Notes: generated by a model from the letters alone, not told the origin. 64,000 nucleotides of DNA from Chelatococcus sp. HY11 (GCF_018398335.1 NZ_JAHBRX010000001.1:1674001-1738000), one strand, 5' to 3'. Counted from the stretch's first letter, positions 17,351 through 26,954 are shown. A program made the numbers and translations.

Positions 17351-18130
17351 TCATCGGGTTGAGTGAGGAGCAATGAAGGGTGCGAGGTTGCAGTCGAGCA
17401 GGGAAGGATCAACCTCCCGCTCCATGATGTCGAACATGCTGTCGACGAAATCCATCAGGGCATCGGAGGCGGAGACCGCCCGCTCGACCTGCCGGCTCGC
17501 CACCGCATCCAGAATGGCGAGATGGCTGTCGATGGTCGCGTTGAGGTTTTCGTCCGAGGCGATCACATTGTGGAAGATCCAGCCGATCCGCCTGAACAAC
17601 GTGTGCAGCGGACGCAGGGTATGTTCCAGGAACGGCTCCCCCGCCGCCGTCAGAATCAGTTGATCGATGCGCCGGTCGAAGGTGTTGAACTCGCCAAGCG
17701 TCAGGGTGTCGCGATGCTCCCGGAGCGCACGCGCGAGATGCAGCAACTGATTGCGATGGGAAGGTCCCGACTTTTCGGTGGCGAGCCTGATGACGAAGCG
17801 CTCGAGATCACGACGCAGCCTCAGCAGCACACGTTCACGGGCGAGATCGATCGGAGCGATCTGCACGCCATGACGCGGCCGCACGATAACCAGCGTATCC
17901 GCCGCCAGGCGACTGACCGCCTGATGAACCGGCGTGCGCCCGAAGCCACTGATATCCTGGAGATCCTGGATGGCCAGGAAACGCCCGGGCTTCAGCTCAC
18001 AATTGACGATGAGATCCTCAAGTCGCTCATAGGCAAGGTCGAACAAGTTGACCCGGTTGCGGCGGCGCGGCGCAGCAGGCTCGGCAGCTTCGGCGACCGT
18101 GAGCGTGGACTGGCTGCGTGTCTGCGCCAT
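17351..18130 (-). CDS. GntR family regulator, FadR/FCD subfamily
   Basis: 259 aa. N-terminal winged helix (about residues 30-95: NRVNLFDLAYERLEDLIVN then GRTPVHQAVSRLAADTLVIV) and an all-helical FCD ligand domain (about 105-240) with the metal-binding histidine pattern (D/N...H...H, e.g. SHLAILDAVASRQ). The start at 18130 skips an unconserved extension. First gene of the minus-strand ABC operon and divergent from the dehydratase gene, so it may regulate both. The palindrome at 18278-18293 is the likely operator. Confidence 0.88.
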   Translation of the reverse strand: MAQTRSQSTLTVAEAAEPAAPRRRNRVNLFDLAYERLEDLIVNCELKPGRFLAIQDLQDISGFGRTPVHQAVSRLAADTLVIVRPRHGVQIAPIDLARERVLLRLRRDLERFVIRLATEKSGPSHRNQLLHLARALREHRDTLTLGEFNTFDRRIDQLILTAAGEPFLEHTLRPLHTLFRRIGWIFHNVIASDENLNATIDSHLAILDAVASRQVERAVSASDALMDFVDSMFDIMEREVDPSLLDCNLAPFIAPHSTR

Positions 18131-18732
18131 CAAGCGTTTCCCTATTCTCCCCTGCCGCGAGAAAGCGGCTGGAGCCCTCATTGAGCTTGCACGACCACTT
18201 GCCGGAAGCCCCCCCCGGCAGACATGCGGTCGGAACGGGCGTTATTCGTCCCCGTTGCAACCGCATTTTAAAACATGTTGTAATATTTTACAAACGGAAA
18301 TATAACCATGACCGACGTGGTTCGATCGGGCGCGAGGCTGTGGCGGCTATGGCCTCAGCCCTGAGGGGCCTGGCACCTGCCACGGCATGGCGCGATCATC
18401 GGCAATGTGTCAATGCGTTTCCAATACAGCCCTTTCAAATCCGAGCGCGCTGGCCCGAGCGTCCAGAGCGCCCATGAGGCCGCGGCTGATCCCGTTGGCA
18501 TGGACTACGGCAGCGCCGCGCGCGCCCTGCATCGAATGCCACCGAGCATCACCCTTACGATCCGCGGCCTAACGTCGATGCGATGGCGAACCCTCACGAC
18601 TGTTGGCCGTGTTCTTGGCCGTGTTCTTGGCCGAACGGCCCGCCCCTAAGCCAGTAGACAAGGTTCGTCTCCGTCAAGAATCGATTGAAACGATTCGGCA
18701 GGGACAAAAATGTTTCAGGAGGAAACCAACCG
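18131..18732. other. 602-bp divergent regulatory region
   Basis: Gap between the GntR gene and the dehydratase gene. Besides the palindrome at 18278-18293, it holds a tiny tandem repeat: two 12-bp units TTGGCCGTGTTC at 18603-18614 and 18615-18626 and a partial third copy. Short open frames are not convincing genes. Confidence 0.5.
18278..18293. promoter_or_regulatory. Palindrome TTGTAA-N4-TTACAA, candidate GntR operator
   Basis: A perfect 6-bp inverted repeat with a TATT spacer in an AT-rich patch about 150 bp upstream of the GntR start. Size and symmetry suit a FadR-like dimer (typical half-sites contain TNGT and ACNA). Binding by the adjacent regulator is inferred. Confidence 0.6.
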
Positions 18733-19938
18733 ATGAAGATCACCTCGATAGAGACCTTGCGCACCGAGGAATTCGCCAATGTCCTCTGGGTGCGCATCCA
18801 CACGGATTCCGGATTGATCGGGCTCGGCGAAACCTTCTATGGCGCCGGCGCTGTCGAGGCCCATATCCATGACACGCTCGCGGGCCGCCTGCTCGGCCGC
18901 GATCCCCTCCATATCGAGGCCATCCACCGCGACATGGTGAATCTGCCGATGGCGCAATCCTCGACCGGCGTCGAGTATCGCGCGGCCTCCGCGATCGACA
19001 TCGCGCTGTGGGACCTGTTCGGCAAGGTCTGCAACCTGCCCGTCCACCAGATGCTCGGCGGCCTCTGCCGCGACAAGCTTCGCATCTACAACACCTGCGC
19101 CGGCTACGGCTACGTGCGCTCCAACAACATCAAGCCCGTCTCGAACTGGAATTTCGGCCAGAGCGAGGCCGCCGGTCCCTACGAAGACCTCGAAGCCTTC
19201 ATGACGGACGCCGGTGCGCTCGCCGAGAACCTGCTCGAAAATGGCATCACGGCCATGAAGATCTGGCCGTTCGATCCGCCCGCCATCGAGAACCAGGGTC
19301 TCTACATCACCGCGGCGCAGCTCAAGAAGGCGACCCAGCCCTTCGAGAAGATCCGCAAGGCGGTTGGCGACAAGATCGACATCATGGTGGAGTTTCACTC
19401 CCTGTGGAACCTGCCGACCGCCAAGCAGATCGCCAAGGCGCTGGAGCCCTACAAACCCATGTGGTTCGAGGACCCGATCCGCATGAATTCGCCACAGGCG
19501 CTCGGTGAATATGCGCGCTCGACCGACGTCTGGGTCTGCGCCAGCGAGACGCTCGGCTCGCGCTGGCCCTACAAGGACATGCTCGATCGCGACGCCACCC
19601 ATGTGGTGATGGTGGACCTGTGCTGGTCAGGCGGCCTGACGGAAGGGCGCAAGATCGCCGCGCTCGCCGAGACTTGGCATCGCCCCTTCGCCCCGCATGA
19701 CTGCATCGGCCCCGTCGGCTTCGCGGCGGCGGTGCATACCTCCTTCAGCCAGCCCAACACGCTGATCCAGGAATCAGTGCGCGCCTTCTACACCGGCTGG
19801 TACAAGGAGCTCGTCACGGTGACGCCGACCATCAAGGACGGCTATGTCTATCCGATGGAGGGCCCCGGCCTCGGCCTCGACCTTCTGCCCGCCGTCTTCG
19901 ACCGCACCGACCTGACGGTCCGCCGCTCGGCCGTCTGA
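18733..19938 (+). CDS. Enolase-superfamily sugar-acid dehydratase (mandelate racemase/muconate lactonizing family)
   Basis: 401 aa, with AGGAGG 11 bp before the ATG. N-terminal capping domain to about residue 125, then the TIM-barrel. Visible catalytic features: K in TAMKIWPFDPP, metal ligands E in MVEFHS, E in MWFEDPI and E in CASETLGSR, and the late H in APHDCIGP. This arrangement is that of acid-sugar dehydratases of the MR group. The adjacent SDR dehydrogenase suggests a sugar-acid catabolic pair; substrate not determinable. Confidence 0.88.
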   Translation: MKITSIETLRTEEFANVLWVRIHTDSGLIGLGETFYGAGAVEAHIHDTLAGRLLGRDPLHIEAIHRDMVNLPMAQSSTGVEYRAASAIDIALWDLFGKVCNLPVHQMLGGLCRDKLRIYNTCAGYGYVRSNNIKPVSNWNFGQSEAAGPYEDLEAFMTDAGALAENLLENGITAMKIWPFDPPAIENQGLYITAAQLKKATQPFEKIRKAVGDKIDIMVEFHSLWNLPTAKQIAKALEPYKPMWFEDPIRMNSPQALGEYARSTDVWVCASETLGSRWPYKDMLDRDATHVVMVDLCWSGGLTEGRKIAALAETWHRPFAPHDCIGPVGFAAAVHTSFSQPNTLIQESVRAFYTGWYKELVTVTPTIKDGYVYPMEGPGLGLDLLPAVFDRTDLTVRRSAV

Positions 19939-19949
19939 GGAACCCATCC

Positions 19950-20717
19950 ATGGCCAAGAACCTGTTTGACCTCACCGGGCAGACCGCCCTCGTCACCGGC
20001 TCCTCGCGTGGCCTCGGCCGCGCCATGGCACAGGGCCTCGCGGAGGCCGGCGCGGCAATCGTCCTGAACGGCGTCGATGCCGGGCGCCTGAAAACCGCCG
20101 CCGACGAAATGCGTGCCGAGGGCTTCACCGTGCATGAGGCGCCCTTCGACGTCACCGACGAGGACGCCATCAAGGCCGCCTTCGCCAAGCTCGACGCGGA
20201 GGGGATCGCTGTCGACATCCTCGTCAACAACGCCGGCATCCAGCTGCGCAAGCCGATGGTGGAGCTTGCGAGCGACGAATGGCGGAAGGTCATCGAGACG
20301 AACCTCACCAGCGCCTTCATCATCGGGCGCGAGGCGGCCAAGCGCATGATTCCGCGCGGCCGCGGCAAGGTCATCAATATCGGCTCACTCACCAGCGAAC
20401 TCGCCCGCGCCACCGTGACCCCCTATACGGTCGCCAAGGGCGGCATCAAGATGCTAACGCGCGGCATGGCGGCCGAATGGGGTGAGCACGGCATCCAGGC
20501 CAATGCCATCGGCCCGGGCTACATGATCACCGACATGAACCAGGCGCTCATCGACAATCCGACGTTCGACGCCTGGGTCAAGGCGCGTACCCCAGCGCGC
20601 CGCTGGGGACGTCCGGAAGAGCTGATCAGCACCGTCGTCTATCTCGCAGCGCCGGCATCGAGCTATGTGAATGGCCAGCTGATTTTCGTGGACGGGGGCA
20701 TGGCCTCGGTTCTCTAG
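19950..20717 (+). CDS. SDR family oxidoreductase, gluconate 5-dehydrogenase-like
   Basis: 255-aa NAD(P)-dependent short-chain dehydrogenase. Cofactor loop TGSSRGLGRAMAQ (about 16-28), NNAGIQLRKP (about 93-102), catalytic serine in IGSLTSE and the YxxxK pair in TPYTVAKGG. The C-terminus PASSYVNGQLIFVDGGMASV is the usual SDR ending. It starts 11 bp after the dehydratase stop, so the two are cotranscribed and likely act in sequence on the same sugar acid. Confidence 0.9.
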   Translation: MAKNLFDLTGQTALVTGSSRGLGRAMAQGLAEAGAAIVLNGVDAGRLKTAADEMRAEGFTVHEAPFDVTDEDAIKAAFAKLDAEGIAVDILVNNAGIQLRKPMVELASDEWRKVIETNLTSAFIIGREAAKRMIPRGRGKVINIGSLTSELARATVTPYTVAKGGIKMLTRGMAAEWGEHGIQANAIGPGYMITDMNQALIDNPTFDAWVKARTPARRWGRPEELISTVVYLAAPASSYVNGQLIFVDGGMASVL

Positions 20718-20846
20718 GGCGCGTGGACGGTTGCCGCGGTAAACCTCCGCCGTCATTCCGGCGAGGCCGCCGGGAGCTTCCCGCGGTCATCCACCCTGAG
20801 CCTTGGCCCGATGGACGCCCCGCCCTCCCAGCGCCTCCGCGCGGAT

Positions 20847-20884
20847 CCCTCCCCTCAGGGGAGGGCAGCCTCGCGCCCGCGAGG
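20847..20884. repeat. Two adjacent palindromes in intergenic DNA
   Basis: CCCTCCCC-tca-GGGGAGGG (20847-20865) is followed by CCTCGCG-cc-CGCGAGG (20869-20884). They lie in the 256-bp gap between the SDR and ureidoglycolate lyase genes. Similar GC-rich palindromic DNA sits at 27765-27900, so this may be a dispersed intergenic element. The first could also end transcription weakly. Confidence 0.45.
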
Positions 20885-20973
20885 TCGGGTGGGGCGTCAG
20901 TCCGGCCCAATCGCCCCCTGTTCTCCCCTTCTCCTTGGGTCTACAAAAGCGCCTCTCACCTCTTGGAGCTCCC

Positions 20974-21453
20974 ATGCAACGTTTCAAAGCCGTGCCGCTG
21001 ACCGCAGAGGCCTTTGCACCCTATGGCGAAGTGCTCGTACACAAGGGCGAGGTCAAGCTGCAGCCCGTTCCCGATGCCTTCGATCGCACAGCTGACGCAC
21101 CTGTGCCCTCGCTGGCCTTGCTGCGCATCGACGCGGCCAATGCGTTGCCGGTCGTGATCGATCGCCTTGAACGGCATCCGTTCTCCGCGCAGAGTTTTCT
21201 CCCGACGGAAGGCGGCCGTTGCCTGATCATCGTCTGCGATACGGCCGCCGACGGCTCGCCGGATATCGCGTCAACGAAAGCGTTCATCAGCGAGAAGCGG
21301 GAAGGCATCACCTACAAGCGCAACGTCTGGCACAGGAGTGTCACCGCGCTCGAAGCCCCGTCTCAGTTCGCGGTGGTCATGGCCCAGACCAGTGACGGCC
21401 GCGACAACCTCTTCTTCGACCTCGCGGCGCCGATCGAGATCGTCGCCGGTTGA
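20974..21453 (+). CDS. allA: Ureidoglycolate lyase
   Basis: 159 aa. Releases urea from ureidoglycolate to give glyoxylate in allantoin breakdown. The start at 20974 follows TTGGAG and gives the family N-terminus FKAVPLTAEAFAPYGEVL. The cupin-like core includes HPFSAQSFLPTEGGRCLIIV and the conserved Y/H segment TYKRNVWHRSVTAL. No other allantoin genes are present, so the physiological substrate could be a related ureido compound. Confidence 0.88.
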   Translation: MQRFKAVPLTAEAFAPYGEVLVHKGEVKLQPVPDAFDRTADAPVPSLALLRIDAANALPVVIDRLERHPFSAQSFLPTEGGRCLIIVCDTAADGSPDIASTKAFISEKREGITYKRNVWHRSVTALEAPSQFAVVMAQTSDGRDNLFFDLAAPIEIVAG

Positions 21454-21543
21454 AGCTTCTGCCAACCTGTTGCTTTTCCGTTTGATATCCGTTGGCCCGC
21501 ATCCTAGCGTGCGGGCACGAACTGATGACGAGCTGGAGACACG

Positions 21544-23115
21544 GTGGTCCCGCAGCAAGCGACAGATGAGCTCGACGTTGTCTTCGACCTGCTGGTGATC
21601 GGGGGTGGCGTCAACGGCGTCGGCATCGCCCGCGATGCTGTCGGGCGTGGCCTGAAGGTCATTCTGTGCGAACGTGAGGACTTGGCCTCCGCCACATCCT
21701 CGGCCTCCAGCAAACTCATCCACGGCGGCTTGCGCTATCTCGAACAATATGAATTCCGGCTGGTCCGCGAGGCGCTGGCCGAGCGGGAAGTGTTGCTCGG
21801 CATCGCGCCCCATATTGTGCGGCCGCTTCGTTTCGTGCTGCCGCACAATGCCACGCTGCGGCCGGCCTGGATGATCCGTGTCGGCCTTTTTCTCTACGAT
21901 CACCTCGCCAAGCGCTCACGCCTGCCGGGCTCGCACGGGATCGACCTGCGGCAGGGCGCGGAAGGCGCGCCGCTGAGAACAGAGCTGACGAAGGGTTTCG
22001 TCTATTCGGATTGCGCCGTCGATGACTCCCGCCTCGTGGTGCTGAACGCCATGGACGCCGCCCAACGCGGCGCCGAAATCCTGACCCGCACCGCCTGCAC
22101 CGCCGCCCGCCGCGAGGGCACGCTGTGGCATGCGACGCTGACGGACGAAGACGGCCGCACACGCCCCGTAAAGGCCCGCGCGCTCGTGAACGCGGCGGGC
22201 CCCTGGGTCACTGATGTGCTCCAGCATGTCCTGCATGCGAACTCCCGGGATCACCTCAGGCTTGTCCAAGGCAGCCATATCGTCGTGCCTCGCCTCTATG
22301 AAGGCGACCACGCCTATATCCTGCAGAACCCGGACGAGCGCATCGTCTTCGTCATCCCCTACCACCGCGCCTATACGCTCATCGGCACAACGGACGTGGC
22401 CTATGACGGCGATCCCGCCGTCGCGGCGATCTCCCCCGCCGAGACCACCTATCTCTGCGAATCCGTCAGCCGCTACTTCGCGCGCCAGGTACGACCCGAC
22501 GAAGTGGTGTGGACCTATTCCGGCGTGCGGCCGCTCTATGACGATGCCGACCAGAATGCATCGGCGAACAATCCCTCGACGGTCACGCGCGACTATGTGT
22601 TCGACGTCTCCGGCGGCAGCGATGGGACCCCGCCGCTGCTGTCGGTCTTCGGCGGCAAGCTGACGACCTATCGCAGGCTCGCCGAGCACGCGCTCGACAA
22701 GCTGGCGCCGTTTCTCAACGCCTCGGCCACCGGCTGGACGAAAACCGCCCCCCTGCCCGGCGGCGACCTCGGAGGCGTCAGCATAGAGGCCTTCGCGCGT
22801 GACTTTGCCGCCCGTCATCCCTGGCTGCCCGCCGATCTCGCCTCCCGCTATGTCCACAGTTACGGGACACTCGCGGCGAAGCTTGTCGGCGACGCGCTGT
22901 CCCTCGCCGATCTCGGCGAGCATCTTGGCTCAGGGCTCTATGCCCGCGAGGTGGACTATCTCGTGGCCCATGAATGGGCCCGCAGCCCGGACGATATCCT
23001 CAACCGCCGCACCAAGCTCGTGATCGAGGCAAACCCGGCCATGCGCGACAGACTCGCCGGCTGGTTCGCCCAGAACGCCCGATCCAACCCTTTAGCCGTC
23101 TCACGAGCGCGCTGA
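21544..23115 (+). CDS. glpD: Aerobic glycerol-3-phosphate dehydrogenase
   Basis: 523-aa FAD enzyme oxidising glycerol-3-phosphate to dihydroxyacetone phosphate and passing electrons to quinone. Starts at GTG. FAD-binding LLVIGGGVNGVGIARDAVGR (about 17-36), then EREDLASATSSASSKLIHGG and the glycine-rich LRYLEQYEFRLV are diagnostic; DAC-type C-terminal domain from about residue 385. No glp regulator or transporter is adjacent. The two glycerophosphodiesterases in the window would feed its substrate. Confidence 0.93.
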   Translation: MVPQQATDELDVVFDLLVIGGGVNGVGIARDAVGRGLKVILCEREDLASATSSASSKLIHGGLRYLEQYEFRLVREALAEREVLLGIAPHIVRPLRFVLPHNATLRPAWMIRVGLFLYDHLAKRSRLPGSHGIDLRQGAEGAPLRTELTKGFVYSDCAVDDSRLVVLNAMDAAQRGAEILTRTACTAARREGTLWHATLTDEDGRTRPVKARALVNAAGPWVTDVLQHVLHANSRDHLRLVQGSHIVVPRLYEGDHAYILQNPDERIVFVIPYHRAYTLIGTTDVAYDGDPAVAAISPAETTYLCESVSRYFARQVRPDEVVWTYSGVRPLYDDADQNASANNPSTVTRDYVFDVSGGSDGTPPLLSVFGGKLTTYRRLAEHALDKLAPFLNASATGWTKTAPLPGGDLGGVSIEAFARDFAARHPWLPADLASRYVHSYGTLAAKLVGDALSLADLGEHLGSGLYAREVDYLVAHEWARSPDDILNRRTKLVIEANPAMRDRLAGWFAQNARSNPLAVSRAR

Positions 23116-23328
23116 GCGGCAAGACGGCTCGATACGTCCTTCGTTGAGCGCGCGCCCTCTCCTCCCTGTCTCAGCTTGAGATAAGGATGCGTTAAATCCT
23201 TCCGATCGCACAAGTAAGCTATTCGTCTCCGAAGTTTAACGCGGATGATATTTTTCACTCTACGAGATTTAAACTTAACAATTACGCTGCATAATAGTGG
23301 CCAGCCAGATGGCCCAAAGGGATAAAAC

Positions 23329-24429
23329 ATGCTCCGTTCAGTCGCCACCACGCTTTCATTGATCGCCGCCATGAATACCGCACTTGCATGCACGGCCGTC
23401 GATATCGTCGCCGCCGACAAAAGCGTCATCGCCGGGCGAACCATGGAGTGGGCATTCGATATGCAATGGACCCTGGTGAGCCAGCCGAAGGGCACGGAGC
23501 TGACGCTGACGGCGCCGAAGGACACCGGATTGCCCGCAAAGACCGTGACCACCCGCTACAGCGTCGTGGGCGTGAGCGCAGGCATCATCCCGGGCGGGAC
23601 ATTGCTCGATGGCCAGAATTCCGAGGGCCTGTCGATGAGCGGCAATTTTCTTCCGGGCTTCACACAGTATCAAGCGGTGACCGCGCAGGATAAGGACTAC
23701 CAGTCGATCCTGACATTCGGCAGCTGGGCGCTGGGCAACTTCGCCACCGTCGATGCGCTGCGCGACGCGCTCAAGACCATGCAAGTCTGGGCGGACGACA
23801 GCCTGCCGACCGGCCCCACGCCGGCGACCATTCACTTCCTCTTCGTCGATCGCAGCGGAGCGGGAATGGTCGTCGAATACGTCAATGGCGAGGTGCAGAT
23901 CCATGACAATGTCGCGAAGGTCTTGACCAACGCGCCGACCTACGACTGGCACCTCAACAATGTTCGCAACTACTTGAACCTGTCGACCGTGGGGGTGCCT
24001 GAGCGGCAGGTCGGCACGGTGAACGTGACCGAGCTCGGCCAGGGCGGCGGCCTTTTGGGTATGCCCGGCGACTACACGCCGCCATCGCGCTTCGTGCGCG
24101 CCGCGATGCTGCGGCATGGGATAACCGAGCCGAAGACCGCCGCGGAAGCGACACAGGCGGTCGCGCATATCCTCAACAACGTGGACATACCGATCGGCAT
24201 CGCGCAGTCACGCATGCCTGACGGCAAGATGGTCTCTGACTATACGCAGTGGGTCGTCCTGAAAGACGTAACGAACAACCGTCTCATGATTGCCGATTAC
24301 GACAATCGCCTCAACTATCTCACGATTGATCTTGCCCCGATCTTCGCGGAGACCAAGCCAAGCGCCAAGCTTGTGAGCAAGCTGCCATACCCGAAGCCGG
24401 TCTCCGGCGCCGCCGCACTGCAGCCCTGA
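23329..24429 (+). CDS. Linear amide C-N hydrolase, choloylglycine hydrolase family
   Basis: 366-aa Ntn-hydrolase of the penicillin V acylase / bile salt hydrolase group. A signal peptide ends just before the nucleophile in ALACTAVDIVAAD, so processing would expose the N-terminal cysteine at residue 21. The expected arginine follows in AGRTMEW, and the oxyanion asparagine in LTNAPTYDWHLNN. It is therefore probably periplasmic. Substrates could include N-acyl amides such as acyl-homoserine lactones, as in some Gram-negative homologues; this is inference. Confidence 0.88.
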   Translation: MLRSVATTLSLIAAMNTALACTAVDIVAADKSVIAGRTMEWAFDMQWTLVSQPKGTELTLTAPKDTGLPAKTVTTRYSVVGVSAGIIPGGTLLDGQNSEGLSMSGNFLPGFTQYQAVTAQDKDYQSILTFGSWALGNFATVDALRDALKTMQVWADDSLPTGPTPATIHFLFVDRSGAGMVVEYVNGEVQIHDNVAKVLTNAPTYDWHLNNVRNYLNLSTVGVPERQVGTVNVTELGQGGGLLGMPGDYTPPSRFVRAAMLRHGITEPKTAAEATQAVAHILNNVDIPIGIAQSRMPDGKMVSDYTQWVVLKDVTNNRLMIADYDNRLNYLTIDLAPIFAETKPSAKLVSKLPYPKPVSGAAALQP

Positions 24430-24436
24430 CACCGCA

Positions 24437-24464
24437 AGCCTCACGCCCGACCGGGCGTGAGGCT
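24437..24464. terminator. Strong hairpin between convergent genes
   Basis: A 12-bp perfect stem, AGCCTCACGCCC (24437-24448) and GGGCGTGAGGCT (24453-24464), with a 4-nt loop. It sits between the amidase gene and the convergent ahpD gene, the usual place for a bidirectional terminator, although neither side has a strong T-run. Confidence 0.6.
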
Positions 24465-24507
24465 CTCCTCACAACTACCCTTGCGGCTTCCTTTGGACGC
24501 CGGCACA

Positions 24508-25035
24508 TCAGGCGACGTCAGCGGCTTCCACGGCGATCGCCGCCGACTGGATGATCGCGGCGAAACGCACCGCCGTCTGGATCGCTTCCGTCGTCACGCC
24601 TCCCTTGCGCAGCACGTCCTCATGGGCGTCGATGCACATGCCGCAGCCGTTGATGGCCGATACCGCCAGCGACCAGAGCTCGAAGTCGAGCTTCGGCACA
24701 CCCGGATTGCCGATGACATTCATGCGGAGCTTCGCTGGCAGCGTCTTGTAGTCCTTGTTCGCGGCCAGATGCACGAAGCGATAGTAGACGTTGTTCATGC
24801 CCATGATCGCGGCCGCGGCCTTTGCCGCCGTCACGGTCGCCTCGTCGACATGCGCCGCCGCCTCGGCAACGAGGGCCTTGCGCACGACCTCATTCCGCGA
24901 GGCGATGCCGCATGCGACGAAGAGCCCGTATTTCTGTGCCGGCGTCAGGCTTTCGTCGCTCCCCATGGACGAAAGATTGAGGCGGACATCCTTGGCGAAA
25001 TCCGGGATCTGGGACTTGAGCGTATCAATCGACAT
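24508..25035 (-). CDS. ahpD: Alkyl hydroperoxidase AhpD
   Basis: 175-aa CMD-family protein that in mycobacteria recycles AhpC. The active-site CxxC with nearby histidine is [18 protein letters not shown], near residues 127-144. Start ATG 25035 with GGTT-type weak site; the in-frame alternative at 25050 adds five residues. It lies 99 bp downstream of ahpC on the same strand. Confidence 0.92.
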   Translation of the reverse strand: MSIDTLKSQIPDFAKDVRLNLSSMGSDESLTPAQKYGLFVACGIASRNEVVRKALVAEAAAHVDEATVTAAKAAAAIMGMNNVYYRFVHLAANKDYKTLPAKLRMNVIGNPGVPKLDFELWSLAVSAINGCGMCIDAHEDVLRKGGVTTEAIQTAVRFAAIIQSAAIAVEAADVA

Positions 25036-25134
25036 CGGAACCCTCGACACAAAAATCCCGGCGACGCGGCCGGGACAGATAAGTGGCGGACCCCACAGGG
25101 GAGCCCGCCAATACGCGTTACATCGGCAACAGAA

Positions 25135-25689
25135 TCACGCCGCCTTGAGCGTCTCGCCGCCAACCTCGCGGTTGCAGGGGCAGAGCTCGTCCGTCTGCAG
25201 CGCGTCAAGCACGCGCAGCGTGTCCTTGGGGGCGCGGCCGACGTTGAGGTTGGTCGCATAGACATGCTGGATGACATTGTCGGGATCGACGATGAAGGTG
25301 TAGCGATAAGCGACGCCATCGGGCGAACGCACGCCGAGGCCGTCAACGAGCGAGCCGTTGGTGTCGGCGAACGACCAGATCGGCAGCTTGTTGAGATCCT
25401 TGTGGTCGCGGCGCCAGGCCAGCTTGACGAATTCGTTGTCCGTGGAGCCACCGAGAACAACCGCGTCGCGATCGGCGAAGTCATCGGCAAGACGGGCGAA
25501 TTCGGCGATCTCTGTCGGGCAGACGAAGGTGAAATCCTTCGGGTAGAAGAAGATGATCTTCCACTTGCCCGGGAAGCTTGCTTCGGTGACCGCCTCGAAG
25601 GCCGAGACCCCGCCTTCCTCGTGGTTGTTGAAGCCGGGTTTCACGCCGGTAACTTGGAATGTGGGCAGCTTGTCGCCGATACCGAGCAT
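25135..25689 (-). CDS. ahpC: Peroxiredoxin AhpC
   Basis: 184-aa 2-Cys peroxiredoxin reducing hydrogen peroxide and organic peroxides. Peroxidatic cysteine in FYPKDFTFVCPTEIAEF (about residues 41-57) and a C-terminal CPC pair in TDELCPCNREVGGETL. The three-cysteine layout is like mycobacterial AhpC, which is recycled by AhpD, matching the downstream gene. The start at 25689 gives the family N-terminus LGIGDKLPTFQVTGV. Divergent from oxyR. Confidence 0.94.
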   Translation of the reverse strand: MLGIGDKLPTFQVTGVKPGFNNHEEGGVSAFEAVTEASFPGKWKIIFFYPKDFTFVCPTEIAEFARLADDFADRDAVVLGGSTDNEFVKLAWRRDHKDLNKLPIWSFADTNGSLVDGLGVRSPDGVAYRYTFIVDPDNVIQHVYATNLNVGRAPKDTLRVLDALQTDELCPCNREVGGETLKAA

Positions 25690-25817
25690 GCTTGAATCCT
25701 CGTCCAAAGATGATGCGGGGTTCACGTCGCGGCCTTGAATGCACGATCATGATTCCCTCTGGCCTTTGGCATAGCCCCTTCGGTGCAGTGCAATCAAACC
25801 GATTGTGCAAATGCGAA

Positions 25818-25836
25818 CTATCGGCGATATCGATAG
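25818..25836. promoter_or_regulatory. Candidate OxyR binding site between ahpC and oxyR
   Basis: CTATCG-gcgatat-CGATAG is a perfect inverted repeat with a symmetric LysR-type T-N11-A core (T25821, A25833) and outer CTAT/ATAG elements typical of OxyR sites. It is in the 215-bp divergent gap, about 70 bp before oxyR. Binding is inferred from motif and context. Confidence 0.65.
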
Positions 25837-25904
25837 GTACAAGTCTCCCCGGACGCCGGCATGCGTGCATGCCGAGAGATCCTTGAACTTCGATTGGGCA
25901 AAGC

Positions 25905-26828
25905 GTGTTGAACGTCAGCTTCCGCCAGTTGCACTACCTCGTGGCGCTGTCCGAAACCATGTCTTTCTCTCGCGCCGCAGAGCGGGTCGGCGTAACCCAG
26001 TCGACCCTCAGCGCCGCCATACGGGCGCTGGAAACCGAGCTCGGCACCGACCTCGTGGACCGCTCCGCCAGAAGGATCCAGCTCCTGCCGGCCGGCGAGG
26101 CCGTCACGCGGCGCGCCAAGTCGATCATCGGCCTCGTGGAGGAGTTGCCGGAACATGTGGCGGAAGCGGTGCGTCCGCTGACCACACCGCTGCGTCTCGG
26201 CGTCATCCCCTCCGTCGCGCCCTTCATCCTGCCGAAGGTGGTTCCCAGTCTGCGTGACGCCTATCCGGAGCTGCATCTCTTCGTCCGCGAGGGGCTGACC
26301 CGCGCGCTGCTCGAAGCCCTGCGCACCGGCAGCCTCGACGCAGCGCTCATTGCCACGCCCTACAGCCTCGAAGGGCTGGAATGCGAGATTCTGGGCGATG
26401 ATCCGTTCCATCTCGCGGTGCCGCTCGACCACCCCTTTGCCAATTGCGAAACCGTCGCGTTTGGTGAGCTTAAAGGCGAAAGGCTGCTGCTCCTCGAGGC
26501 CGGCCATTGCCTGCGCGAGCACGTCATCGCGGCGATAGGCCTCGACGACCTGCCAGAGGCAGACGATGTGCGGGCGGCCAGCATCATGACACTCGTGCAG
26601 ATGGTCGAATTCGGCATGGGCGTGACGCTGCTGCCGGACATCGCCGTGGAGGCGGGCGCGACCCGCGGCGCACGCCTGCGACTTCTGCCCTATGCAGACG
26701 CCCGCGCCAAGCGCAGCCTAGCGCTCGTATGGCGCACCGGCGCCGCCCGGCGACGCGATTATCTGCTGCTGGCCGATCACCTGCGCGATCACTGCCTGCC
26801 CCACAGCGCGGCAAGGGCGGACGTTTAG
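25905..26828 (+). CDS. oxyR: Hydrogen-peroxide-sensing LysR regulator OxyR
   Basis: 307 aa, GTG start. N-terminal HTH: FRQLHYLVALSETMSFSRAA (about 6-25) and QSTLSAAIRALE. The C-terminal sensor contains the two redox cysteines in the expected positions: AGHCLREHV and, earlier, EGLECEILGDDPF region, with the OxyR-type core around FGELKGERLLLLEAGHC. Divergent from ahpCD, the standard OxyR arrangement. Cysteine spacing differs somewhat from E. coli, so the exact disulfide partner is uncertain. Confidence 0.88.
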   Translation: MLNVSFRQLHYLVALSETMSFSRAAERVGVTQSTLSAAIRALETELGTDLVDRSARRIQLLPAGEAVTRRAKSIIGLVEELPEHVAEAVRPLTTPLRLGVIPSVAPFILPKVVPSLRDAYPELHLFVREGLTRALLEALRTGSLDAALIATPYSLEGLECEILGDDPFHLAVPLDHPFANCETVAFGELKGERLLLLEAGHCLREHVIAAIGLDDLPEADDVRAASIMTLVQMVEFGMGVTLLPDIAVEAGATRGARLRLLPYADARAKRSLALVWRTGAARRRDYLLLADHLRDHCLPHSAARADV

Positions 26829-26954
26829 CAGGCCCGTTGGCCGTGATCGCGCAATGGCGGACTTCGGCGGCGGCCGGCAGCCGCCCCTTGCCCCTGCCGG
26901 CCTTTCGGTTGATCCTGCGCGCCGACGTGACGAGGAAACGAACAGGACAGCGTG

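Noticed and set aside
18603-18633. Tandem 12-bp repeat as a regulatory or CRISPR-like array
   Set aside because: Only two full units and a partial third, no spacers; listed only as a minor repeat. No CRISPR array was seen anywhere in the window.
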